Both the position numbers and the translations under genes were made by a program. Under the pieces are notes generated by a model. That model had not been told where the DNA came from, did not search any database, and saw only the letters and a program-made list of their open reading frames with translations. A stretch of 64,000 nucleotides of DNA. It comes from Daejeonella lutea (GTDB lineage: Bacteria; Bacteroidota; Bacteroidia; Sphingobacteriales; Sphingobacteriaceae). The stretch lies in NCBI RefSeq assembly GCF_900168015.1, contig NZ_FUYR01000001.1:281968-345967 (forward strand). The letters are read 5' to 3'. Each line of letters starts with the position of its first letter. Position 1 is the first letter of the stretch. Below are positions 41,897-49,660 of the stretch, one piece after another.

Positions 41897-42723
41897 AAAC
41901 ACTACCCATTAACGGCAAAACAAAGATTTCTACGCTAATAAAGGCAAATCCGCTGGTGATTGATACACTGGCGGATTTTAACCCGCACTTCAGAAAGCTG
42001 AAAAACCCGGTTCTGCGAAATCTTCTCACAAGCAGAGTAAACATTTTTGAAGCCTGTCGGATAGGTGGATGTGATCCGGAAGACTTCATGGCGAAAATGT
42101 CTTCACTGGGATTTGAAATTGAGAATTCAATCCATTTCGCACAGACTGGCATTGTACAGAGTGATTCCACCAATTCTGCAGCCGGGCTTAAAGTGCTCGA
42201 GCTGGATGTCAGACCATTGCTTGCAGAAGGAAATGATCCTTTGAAAGCCATTCTTGCTGAGCTAAAGGCTATGAAAACAGATGAGTGCCTGAAAGTTATA
42301 AATACATTCGAGCCCATACCTTTGATTTCCCTTCTTAAAAAGCAGGGATTCAATTCCTGGACTCAGCAGGAAGGCCCGGGTCTCGTGAACACCTTTTTTC
42401 TCAGGAGCAGCGGCAATGCAGTGCCAACTCAAACTCCTGTGCTGGCAGCGGAAAAAGTAATCTCGGCTGTTGATTTTGACCAAAAGGCCAATGCTTTCCG
42501 CCCAGAACGGCTGCATACTATCGATGTCAGGGACCTTGAAATGCCTCAGCCTATGATAAGAATTCTTGAAGAGCTGCAGGTGCTGAAGAAAGATGAAGCA
42601 CTTTTTGTTTACCACAAAAAGCTGCCGGTTTACCTTTTACCGGAACTGGCCGACCGTGGGTATACTTATTACACAGAGGATTCATCAGACGGAAAATTGA
42701 ATATGTTAATCTATAAGGTATGA
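41893..42723 (+). CDS. DUF1858-DUF2249-DUF2249 protein
   Basis: A 276-residue cytoplasmic protein with DUF1858 at the N-terminus (about 8-75, KISTLIKANPLVIDTLADFNP, with a FEACRIGGCDPEDFM Cys pair) and two DUF2249 domains (about 97-160, LELDVRPLLAEGNDPL, and about 205-275, HTIDVRDLEMPQPM). ATGA overlaps couple it to ric and to the next gene. These domains are common around denitrification and Ric-type genes; a role in nitrosative stress or iron-sulfur maintenance is inferred. Confidence 0.85.
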   Translation: MKTLPINGKTKISTLIKANPLVIDTLADFNPHFRKLKNPVLRNLLTSRVNIFEACRIGGCDPEDFMAKMSSLGFEIENSIHFAQTGIVQSDSTNSAAGLKVLELDVRPLLAEGNDPLKAILAELKAMKTDECLKVINTFEPIPLISLLKKQGFNSWTQQEGPGLVNTFFLRSSGNAVPTQTPVLAAEKVISAVDFDQKANAFRPERLHTIDVRDLEMPQPMIRILEELQVLKKDEALFVYHKKLPVYLLPELADRGYTYYTEDSSDGKLNMLIYKV

Positions 42724-44000
42724 GCACAGATGGAAATCATCGTCCGGCGCTCTACAGGCTGGTAATTGCCCATTATCTAATTTCTGCTATGTGCTTTGCA
42801 GGTCTGGCTGTTATGATGTTTTTTGCTGCAGGAAACCTTACAGGCCATTATTTTCATCCTCAATTATTGGCCATCACACACATGGCCGCCCTGGGCTGGG
42901 CAAGTCTTATCATCTTCGGCGCAGTGTATCAGCTGCTCCCGGTAATTCTCGAAACGGAACTATATAGCTACAGAACAGCATGGCTCAGCCTTATTCTGTT
43001 TTTGTGCGGTCTTATACTCATGGTTTATTCGTTCTGGAATTTTGAACCTGGCCTGCTTATGCAATGCGGAAGCTTTTTGCTTTTCTCAGGGATACTATTG
43101 TTCGGGCTCGTTATATTTCTTACAGCGAGAAAAAACAGAGATGACATTCACCAGGAATTTATTATAACAGCAGTTTTATGGCTAATTGCCACTGCACTTC
43201 TGGGTACGATTCTGGTCTTTAATTTCCGTTATGCTTTTTTACAAAAGGACCATTTGCTTTTTCTGAAATTGCATGCACATATGGGTTTAGCGGGATGGTT
43301 CTTAATGCTTATTACAGGAGTAAGTTCGAAATTGATCCCTATGTTTCTGGTGTCAAAGGAACAAAAGCGCGGACTTCTTTCCTGGACTTATTATTTGATC
43401 AATGCAGGCCTGATTTTTTTTGTTACCGACACCTACTTTTTTGGGCTTAATATCAGAACATATTTCGCAGCGCTTATAGTCGTGTCAGGTATAGTCTGCT
43501 GGCTCTGCTACATTGCTGCCTGTTTTAAATCCCGGATTCGAAGAGTAATCGATCTGCCCATGCTCCATACGCTCGTCGCAATTATACTCCTAAGCGCTGG
43601 TATAATTGTGCTTCCTGTAATAGTCTTTTATCATCTCAAATCAGACCCTCAGGCTGCGAAATATACAACACTTTATGGCTCACTGCTGTTGATGGGATGG
43701 ATTAGTTCCCTTGTACTGGGCCAGTCGTTTAAAACCCTCCCCTATATTGTCTGGGCAAAACACTACCAGCACCTGGCAGGTAAAATGCCAATACCCCTTC
43801 CCGCTGAGCTGTTCAGACAAAAGTGGCTCAAAGTGCAGTTCATTTTGTACGTGGCATTTGTAGTGGCCTTTTTTATGGGGATGCTACTAAAATCAAACCC
43901 CCTTATTAACATTGGGCTAACGTGTTTCCTTTTTGTTTCCCTGTTATATCTTGCGAATATTCTGGTGATCATTTTTCATCAGCCACCCACCAAGACATGA
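42720..44000 (+). CDS. Orphan heme-copper oxidase subunit I-like protein
   Basis: A 426-residue membrane protein with about 12 helices. LLAITHMAALGWASLIIFGAVYQL (His54) and KLHAHMGLAGWFLM (His near 185) resemble heme-ligand helices of the subunit I superfamily, but the full set of CuB ligands is not evident. It is coupled by ATGA overlap to the DUF1858-DUF2249 gene. Proteins like this occur beside Ric and NO-related genes and are annotated as cbb3-subunit-I-like. A heme-dependent NO or O2 reaction is possible, but not shown. Confidence 0.75.
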   Translation: MSTDGNHRPALYRLVIAHYLISAMCFAGLAVMMFFAAGNLTGHYFHPQLLAITHMAALGWASLIIFGAVYQLLPVILETELYSYRTAWLSLILFLCGLILMVYSFWNFEPGLLMQCGSFLLFSGILLFGLVIFLTARKNRDDIHQEFIITAVLWLIATALLGTILVFNFRYAFLQKDHLLFLKLHAHMGLAGWFLMLITGVSSKLIPMFLVSKEQKRGLLSWTYYLINAGLIFFVTDTYFFGLNIRTYFAALIVVSGIVCWLCYIAACFKSRIRRVIDLPMLHTLVAIILLSAGIIVLPVIVFYHLKSDPQAAKYTTLYGSLLLMGWISSLVLGQSFKTLPYIVWAKHYQHLAGKMPIPLPAELFRQKWLKVQFILYVAFVVAFFMGMLLKSNPLINIGLTCFLFVSLLYLANILVIIFHQPPTKT

Positions 44001-44004
44001 AACG

Positions 44005-44328
44005 ATGACATCATATACACCAGAAAATATTATCCTTCGGCGTAACGCTGTTACTGCCCTTAGATTCGCAATGGATCCGGAACTTGGAATAAATATCGTG
44101 GATATGGGACTCATCTACGGATTGGAGACGAATGAAGCTTCGAAAAGCATTGTAGTTACGATGAGCCTTTCATCACGTGGCTGTCCGATGGGAGCAGCCA
44201 TCTCAGGCAGCGCGGAAAATGTTCTGATATACGGATTTCCCGATTACAAAGTTAAGATAGATCTTATTTGGGAGCCCGCCTGGTCTTATGAATTTATCTC
44301 GGCGCGTGGCCGGGACGAGCTAAGTTAA
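44005..44328 (+). CDS. MIP18/DUF59-type metal-sulfur assembly factor
   Basis: A 107-residue protein of the PaaD/SufT/MIP18 family. DPELGINIVDMGLIYGLE near residue 27 and TMSLSSRGCPMGAAI with the functional Cys are diagnostic. These proteins help load Fe-S clusters or other metal centres onto targets. It begins 4 bp after the preceding gene and closes the ric operon, in keeping with repair of metal centres under NO stress. Confidence 0.9.
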   Translation: MTSYTPENIILRRNAVTALRFAMDPELGINIVDMGLIYGLETNEASKSIVVTMSLSSRGCPMGAAISGSAENVLIYGFPDYKVKIDLIWEPAWSYEFISARGRDELS

Positions 44329-44446
44329 AGCAGATTCAATTACTGCGTTAATTGTGCCCAAAACAACTTTTTTATGTAATTTCAATCATTTTATTGGCAC
44401 TGCAAACGCGATATTTTGTATACAAATTGATTTAAACCAAATTGTC

Positions 44447-45004
44447 ATGAAAAGTATTTTAAAATTAACGCTTACCGCAGTATGCGGAATTGCATTAAGC
44501 TGCAACAGCGGACCCGCTGCAGTGGTAACCAACGAATCACTAGACTCGCACAGCGGGCAGTCGGGTGTTCAGGATGACCTTTCACAAAAAAACGTCGTCC
44601 AGGTTGCAGCTGGAAGTAAAGATCATACAACACTTGTGAAGGCAGTGCAAGCGGCTGAGCTTGTTGATGCACTGAGCAATGCCGGGCCATTTACTGTTTT
44701 TGCTCCCACCAACGCAGCCTTTGAAAAACTCCCTGCCGGAACTGTTGAAGGTTTGCTTGCTCCGGAAAAAAAGGATAACCTGGCAGATATTTTACAATAC
44801 CATGTTTCGCTTGGTGTATTTAAATCGGAAAGCCTAATGGACGGGCAAGTGTTGGGTCAGGTTAACGGAAGGAATGTTACCGTAAGCAAGAAAGACGGAA
44901 AGATTTTGCTGAACGGCTCAGCTACAATTGTAGCATCGGTACCCGCTTCTAATGGTATTATACATACAGTGGATGGAGTGCTTTTGCCGCCGGCAAATAA
45001 ATAG
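44447..45004 (+). CDS. Fasciclin domain lipoprotein
   Basis: A 185-residue protein; start at 44447 (MKSILKLTLTA), which gives a lipoprotein signal ending in CGIALSC. The fasciclin (FAS1) domain occupies about residues 55-185, with TTLVKAVQAAELVDALSNAGPFTVFAPTNAAF and NGIIHTVDGVLLP. FAS1 domains mediate adhesion; single-domain bacterial lipoproteins often occur near respiratory gene clusters. A terminator follows at 45026. Confidence 0.92.
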   Translation: MKSILKLTLTAVCGIALSCNSGPAAVVTNESLDSHSGQSGVQDDLSQKNVVQVAAGSKDHTTLVKAVQAAELVDALSNAGPFTVFAPTNAAFEKLPAGTVEGLLAPEKKDNLADILQYHVSLGVFKSESLMDGQVLGQVNGRNVTVSKKDGKILLNGSATIVASVPASNGIIHTVDGVLLPPANK

Positions 45005-45019
45005 TAAATCGCTTTAAAT

Positions 45020-45436
45020 TTAATCAATCCCCGAGAGGGGATTTTTTCTGCCTGATAACTTTTCTGACTGGATAACCTTTTTTCGCAATACGGCTGAAAT
45101 GGCGAGCCCCCTTTTTTTTGCAAGAATGGTATTAGGTCCGGCAAATAAGGTGTCGAGCGTTCGTGCGAATATTTTATCCCAATGCCTGAAATGAATTTCG
45201 TTCAGCGGACCCATCTCGTGCAGATGTTTATGCAGTGCCATCGGATTCCCCTCATACGTGCCTTTACAGAGCATGATGTTTTCCCAGAAGTTATACATCA
45301 CCGGCAGGTGATAAGAGAAGTTTACATGAGCAAGTTGTTTAAAAATGTATGCCAGCTGTTTATCTTTCGTCAGCTCGGCATAGAAGACCTCTACAAACAG
45401 CTCAATGTCCGATCGGTTCCGGATATCGTTTTTCAC
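45020..45436 (-). CDS. Group III truncated hemoglobin
   Basis: A 138-residue globin. FYAELTKDKQLAYIF, PVMYNFWENIMLCKGTYEGNPMALHKHL (with the proximal His region) and FRHWDKIFARTLDTLF match the group III (trHb3) pattern. The start overlaps the hemerythrin stop by ATGA. Group III globins are linked to NO/O2 chemistry under low oxygen; here it is the last gene of the nos operon, which favours a nitrosative role. Confidence 0.9.
   Translation of the reverse strand: MKNDIRNRSDIELFVEVFYAELTKDKQLAYIFKQLAHVNFSYHLPVMYNFWENIMLCKGTYEGNPMALHKHLHEMGPLNEIHFRHWDKIFARTLDTLFAGPNTILAKKRGLAISAVLRKKVIQSEKLSGRKNPLSGID
45026..45047 (+). terminator. Intrinsic terminator after fasciclin gene
   Basis: AATCCCC-GAGA-GGGGATT followed by TTTTC is a tight 7-bp stem with a GNRA-type loop. 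It ends the rightward fasciclin transcript and lies inside the 3' end of the oppositely oriented globin gene. Confidence 0.85.
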
Positions 45437-45873
45437 TGTTCATGAAATAAAGTACTGATTTTACTCAGAAGGTGCGGATCGCAGCTATCCTGGATAAGGG
45501 GAAAGATTTCCCGTTCTTCTTTCCGTACATGTTTTTCAAGCGCTTTACCTAGTTTATCAAGCTGTGCCGAAAGGTCCTTTGGGTTGTTTAGCTGGCTGAA
45601 CAATTCACGGAGTATAACATGCTCTTCGGACATTTCCCGCAGCATATCATCGAGCTTAGGGTTTATATCCTTCAGTACGGGTACCATCTTCTCTTCGTAG
45701 ATAAAATGCTGCGTCAATTCATTTTCATAAAATTGAAGCGCATAACGTGCTTTCCCGGCAGGATCTGCAGGGAGACCCTTATAGGCTGGTGCTCCTTTTT
45801 GCAGTAAACGTGCAAGTATTAGTGCTCCATGGTGCTCACGTGATAGAGGAGCTAAGGATTCGTGCCTTTTCAT
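45433..45873 (-). CDS. Hemerythrin domain protein
   Basis: A 146-residue four-helix hemerythrin HHE-type protein. Di-iron ligand positions appear in SREHHGALILARLL, ELTQHFIYEEKMV, MSEEHVILREL and ALEKHVRKEEREIFP. It starts immediately after nosY and is coupled to the truncated hemoglobin. Such proteins bind O2 or NO; protection of nos metallocentres is inferred from position. Confidence 0.9.
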   Translation of the reverse strand: MKRHESLAPLSREHHGALILARLLQKGAPAYKGLPADPAGKARYALQFYENELTQHFIYEEKMVPVLKDINPKLDDMLREMSEEHVILRELFSQLNNPKDLSAQLDKLGKALEKHVRKEEREIFPLIQDSCDPHLLSKISTLFHEQ

Positions 45874-46641
45874 TTATAGATCTTTAGATTTGAATTTTCT
45901 GGTTGATGTCCAAAGTGGCAATCCGACCCAGAGCAACAAAATGACGCAGGAAAATAGTAAACCAGGACATGTCCCGAAAAAATCTTTGAATACCGCGCCA
46001 GTATACCCCATCATTGCTGAAACGTCGAGCTGCAGCAAAATAAGGATGCGCGCCAGATCGATAGGGTTAAGTGCACTTATTCCGATCATGGCCTTTTCCA
46101 AGGGGTAGTCTGAAAACTGGAACAGCAGGAAAAGTACAAAACCATCGAATAGCAGCGAAAAATACAGCCACAACATGATTGCAACCCCAATACCTTTTGC
46201 TTTATCTCTGGTACGAACAGTGGCCAATAGCGCTATGGCCACGAAAATAACGCTAAGTATAATCCCCGAAAGAAGCATAGTAATTCCTATGGTGCTCGGC
46301 TGATAAATTAAAATAGGCAAGCCTGCTCCTATAAGAAATGCTAGTGACAGTGATGCAGCCAGGCCTGTGAAAATGCTCAACCAGATCGATTTCCGCTTCA
46401 ATGGCTGACTGACCAGCAGTTCGATAAATTCTGCTGAATTGTAAACATATATGGTTGAAAATATTATGCTGACCAGCGGAACCACTATCAAAATTATATT
46501 CAGAAGGCTAAGTAAACCCTTACTATTATTGTCTTCCAGGCTAAAAACAGTGAGTGAAGAAGCAAGCAGAAACAAAGTGTAAATAATTACGATCCTGTTG
46601 CGGAGGATGTCTGCAATTACATATTTTATAATCTTACTCAT
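45874..46641 (-). CDS. nosY: NosY ABC permease
   Basis: A 255-residue protein with six membrane helices and ABC-2 type permease features (NSAEFIELLVSQPLKRKSIW, GIGVAIMLWLYFSLLFDGF, ending with AVFKDFFGTCPGLL before the last helix). With NosF it forms the transporter that works with NosD and NosL in copper/sulfur maturation of nitrous oxide reductase. Its start overlaps the nosF stop by 8 bp. Confidence 0.92.
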   Translation of the reverse strand: MSKIIKYVIADILRNRIVIIYTLFLLASSLTVFSLEDNNSKGLLSLLNIILIVVPLVSIIFSTIYVYNSAEFIELLVSQPLKRKSIWLSIFTGLAASLSLAFLIGAGLPILIYQPSTIGITMLLSGIILSVIFVAIALLATVRTRDKAKGIGVAIMLWLYFSLLFDGFVLFLLFQFSDYPLEKAMIGISALNPIDLARILILLQLDVSAMMGYTGAVFKDFFGTCPGLLFSCVILLLWVGLPLWTSTRKFKSKDL

Positions 46642-47344
46642 AGTTCTCTGCCATTACCTGTGCTATTGATCTAACCAAACGTTCTTCACCTGTATCCTTC
46701 CGCAGCTGCTCTATGCTTTTATGAAAAATCAGCTTCCCGTCCTGCATGTAAATAATTCTGCTTACCAGGTCATCTAAATCACTTAAGATATGCGAGGTAA
46801 TCAGAATTAACTTCCCTTTTTCTTTCTCAGCAACTATTTTCTCTTTAAAAAGCTCAGATGCAACAGGATCCAGTCCGGCGGTAGGTTCATCCAGAATAAG
46901 AACTTTCGGATTAAAAAGAAAAGCAAGTGCGGCGCTCACCTTCTGAATGGTACCTCCAGAGAGTGTGCGCATTCTTTTATTAAGTAATTTGTCAATTGAG
47001 AACCCTCGAATAAGATCCTCATCTAACGCTCTATTGTTATTGCGGATATCCTTCATCATATCAAGTACCTGACCAATATTCATATTATCCGGGTAACGTC
47101 CAATCTGGGGCATATAGCCAATCTCTTCCCTGTACTGCCAGTTGCCGGATATATCCAATCCATTGAACAAAATCTTCCCGCTGTCTGGTATTACCATCCC
47201 TAAAATAGACTTGATAAGAGTTGTTTTTCCACTCCCGTTTGGTCCGATCAAAGCAATACATTCACCCTTGTCGCAGCTGGTGCTAATATTATGCAGCGCT
47301 GTTAATTTCCCGAACTGTTTGCTGATGTTTTCTATCCGAATCAT
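46634..47344 (-). CDS. nosF: NosF ABC ATPase
   Basis: A 236-residue ATP-binding protein with Walker A GPNGSGKTTLIKS (about 34-46), ABC signature LSGGTIQKVSAALAF, Walker B VLILDEPTAGLDP and a switch His in ITSHILS. It pairs with NosY and, through NosD, delivers components for CuZ assembly. Located between nosD and nosY. Confidence 0.95.
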   Translation of the reverse strand: MIRIENISKQFGKLTALHNISTSCDKGECIALIGPNGSGKTTLIKSILGMVIPDSGKILFNGLDISGNWQYREEIGYMPQIGRYPDNMNIGQVLDMMKDIRNNNRALDEDLIRGFSIDKLLNKRMRTLSGGTIQKVSAALAFLFNPKVLILDEPTAGLDPVASELFKEKIVAEKEKGKLILITSHILSDLDDLVSRIIYMQDGKLIFHKSIEQLRKDTGEERLVRSIAQVMAENYE

Positions 47345-47362
47345 GATGTTTATGCAGCCTGC

Positions 47363-48592
47363 CTAAAATGCTTTCCGCATTAGAGGTTCATTATCTTTTA
47401 AATTTTCGGGAGTTAAACTTGGTAGAATTTTTTCCGTCTTGTCAAGCAGTGTGGTAATAAAGGTCCTAAACAGGATCATTGCAGCCGGGAACTTCTCAAC
47501 GATCATTGAATACATACTTACTGGTCTGAATGGAATATCGCCAATCATATCCTTATTCAGATCATAGCCTTCATATTTGTCCCAATAGTTGTTTTTGAAT
47601 GTATTAAGTACAAGTGAGCCGTTGGTACCTACGTCGAACGTATTGCCAATAAAATTATTCCGTTCCAGAACAACATCCATACAACTGGCCTGGATTTTCA
47701 AAGCCCAGCCGTTATCTTTAAAAGTATTACGCTTCATTGTGATTCTGTTCGCACCTTCCATGTAAATCGCGCTCGTATTTTTTGTGAAATAATTACCTTC
47801 CATGGTCCCATCAGAAATTTCTTTCAGTAAAATGCCATAAGCCGCATCTCCCCAGTTTTCTTCAAACCGGTTACTGATCATTTTAATCCGTTTAGAATAC
47901 ATCACAGAAACACCCGACCCGTTATTTTGGAATACGTTCTGGGCGTACGTATCATCGTTTGAAAACATGAAATGAAGTCCATACCGCAGATTTTTTGAAA
48001 CGACATTTTTCCTTATCTGCGCATGCTGTACAAACTCAAAATAAATTCCATCTCTATGTCCGCTTACCGTATTTCCGCTTATTGTCAGATTGTCACTCTT
48101 CCAGCAATGTATTCCATTACCGCTTTGCTGTTCTTCAACAGCGGTACCCTTGAGACGATTGTTTATGATTATGCATTTGGATCCGTTTTGTATATAAATC
48201 CCAAAGAAGGTATCTTCCAGGATATTATTCTTTATTGTTACTCCATTGCTGTTGTACACCTTAATTCCGCTTAAATCTTCTAAACTTGATCTTCCTGAGT
48301 GTGTAAGCTTAAAGCCGGCTATAGTAACTCCGCCGGTAAATACAGAAATGATTTCATATTTATTCTGACCGTCCAGTACGGGGTATCCAATTCCATACAG
48401 CACTATTCTTTTATTCACTGTCAGGTTCCTTTCACGATAGTGACCGGGATCGACGGCTACTGTATCACCATCTTTAGCAGCATTTATTCCGGACTGAATG
48501 GTTCGATGAATGCGTTTTGCACCAACATGTAATGTACTGGCGACTGCCGGTAAAACCATAAATACAATTGCTGTTAAAAGAAGGGTTCTCAC
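47363..48592 (-). CDS. nosD: NosD periplasmic maturation protein
   Basis: A 409-residue protein with a signal peptide (residues 1-18). It is a right-handed parallel beta-helix with many short repeats such as NSNGVTIKNNILEDTFFGIYI and NRITMKRNTFKDNGW. It delivers copper/sulfur to NosZ together with NosFY and NosL. Its ATG overlaps the NosL fusion stop (ATGA). The C-terminal KEFPAAMILFRTFITTLLDK region contains an amphipathic or membrane-associated helix. Confidence 0.95.
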   Translation of the reverse strand: MRTLLLTAIVFMVLPAVASTLHVGAKRIHRTIQSGINAAKDGDTVAVDPGHYRERNLTVNKRIVLYGIGYPVLDGQNKYEIISVFTGGVTIAGFKLTHSGRSSLEDLSGIKVYNSNGVTIKNNILEDTFFGIYIQNGSKCIIINNRLKGTAVEEQQSGNGIHCWKSDNLTISGNTVSGHRDGIYFEFVQHAQIRKNVVSKNLRYGLHFMFSNDDTYAQNVFQNNGSGVSVMYSKRIKMISNRFEENWGDAAYGILLKEISDGTMEGNYFTKNTSAIYMEGANRITMKRNTFKDNGWALKIQASCMDVVLERNNFIGNTFDVGTNGSLVLNTFKNNYWDKYEGYDLNKDMIGDIPFRPVSMYSMIVEKFPAAMILFRTFITTLLDKTEKILPSLTPENLKDNEPLMRKAF

Positions 48593-49605
48593 TTTTGCAT
48601 GTCCTCCCAGGTAGTGATGTTGCCGTAGTGGGTAAGAACAGCTTTTTCAAGTGAATCTTTATGGCTGAATGATGCAATGTTCCCGTTCATTGGACTGCGC
48701 AATGAGGGACTTTGCAGGAAATGTGCCTTCTCGGCATCAATAAGGTCGTGAGGTTTGTTAAAATTTACAAAGTATATTCCTGCAATTTCTTCCCGTCGAA
48801 TTGTATTGCTGTTCAAAAAGGAGGTTGCGCAATGCGGGTCGTCGAATTTAAAAACCTTACTTTTCTTAGTTACGATTTCGGCACCAAACCTTTCATCGCT
48901 GATGGTCATCTTACAAAAGTGACAGTTGTCTTTACCAAGTTTAATGGGCACCGGAGCATTACTGCATGAATTCAGGATCAACAGCAATGCAATCGGGCTA
49001 ATGATTTTTGATTGATTAAGTCGTGGTTTCTCTTTGCTGACTTTCCATTCTTTTATTACCAGATACAGGAGTATGGCGCCTACACCTACAAATATCCAAC
49101 CCCCAATGTCGGGCATTGAATAGGCACCAAAATTCAAAAGCTGTTTAAAACCAATCAATGGTGGCTGGTAAGCCATGCCGGGAACGATGATAGCGGCATT
49201 AGGATCAAGGTTGTGGCCGTAATCAAATTCCCACCTCCAGAAATCTACCATAGCCAGCACACCAAAGGCTACGAACAGCCTGAATGCAATATTCAGGAAG
49301 TTTCGCCTGGCCAGGAATGCTGCTAAGATGAACAAACCTGAAAAGAATAGAATGATTCCCGGGAGCACCTTGAATTCAATAAAATCATCTGCATGGAGTG
49401 TCTTCATTCCAATGTAGTGGTTGAGCCCGTTAATGATATCCACATTGCCAGCCAGTTTGTTAGCATGGATAGTTAAAAATAAGCCTTCAGGATACTGCGG
49501 TGCAGTGAGATCTATTCTCCAGATTGGTGTGAACAATACTACTATCAAGCATAAACCGCACAGCCCAAGAAGTAAGCGGGTAGAATTTTCTATCTTATTG
49601 TTCAT
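48589..49605 (-). CDS. nosL: Membrane protein fused to NosL
   Basis: A 338-residue protein; start at 49605 (MNNKIENSTR), as the earlier frame crosses the terminator region. Residues about 10-185 form a polytopic membrane domain (roughly four helices). At residues 206-214 an internal LLLILNSC looks like a lipoprotein signal, and the NosL domain follows with the Cu-binding CHFCKM (Cys228-Met233). The layout suggests a fusion of a membrane protein gene with a formerly separate NosL lipoprotein gene. NosL supplies Cu(I) to NosZ. Confidence 0.85.
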   Translation of the reverse strand: MNNKIENSTRLLLGLCGLCLIVVLFTPIWRIDLTAPQYPEGLFLTIHANKLAGNVDIINGLNHYIGMKTLHADDFIEFKVLPGIILFFSGLFILAAFLARRNFLNIAFRLFVAFGVLAMVDFWRWEFDYGHNLDPNAAIIVPGMAYQPPLIGFKQLLNFGAYSMPDIGGWIFVGVGAILLYLVIKEWKVSKEKPRLNQSKIISPIALLLILNSCSNAPVPIKLGKDNCHFCKMTISDERFGAEIVTKKSKVFKFDDPHCATSFLNSNTIRREEIAGIYFVNFNKPHDLIDAEKAHFLQSPSLRSPMNGNIASFSHKDSLEKAVLTHYGNITTWEDMQK

Positions 49606-49620
49606 ACTTGTAAAATAAAA

Positions 49621-49647
49621 AGAGACAGGAGCAATCCTCCTGCCTCT
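49621..49647 (-). terminator. Intrinsic terminator between nosZ and nosL
   Basis: Read on the minus strand, AGAGGCAGGAG-GATTG-CTCCTGTCTCT forms an 11-bp stem (one mismatch) directly followed by TTTTATTTTA. It lies 13 bp after the nosZ stop and 15 bp before the NosL fusion start. A partial terminator here would make nosZ mRNA more abundant than that of the maturation genes. Confidence 0.8.
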
Positions 49648-49660
49648 CAGGAGTTTGCTT

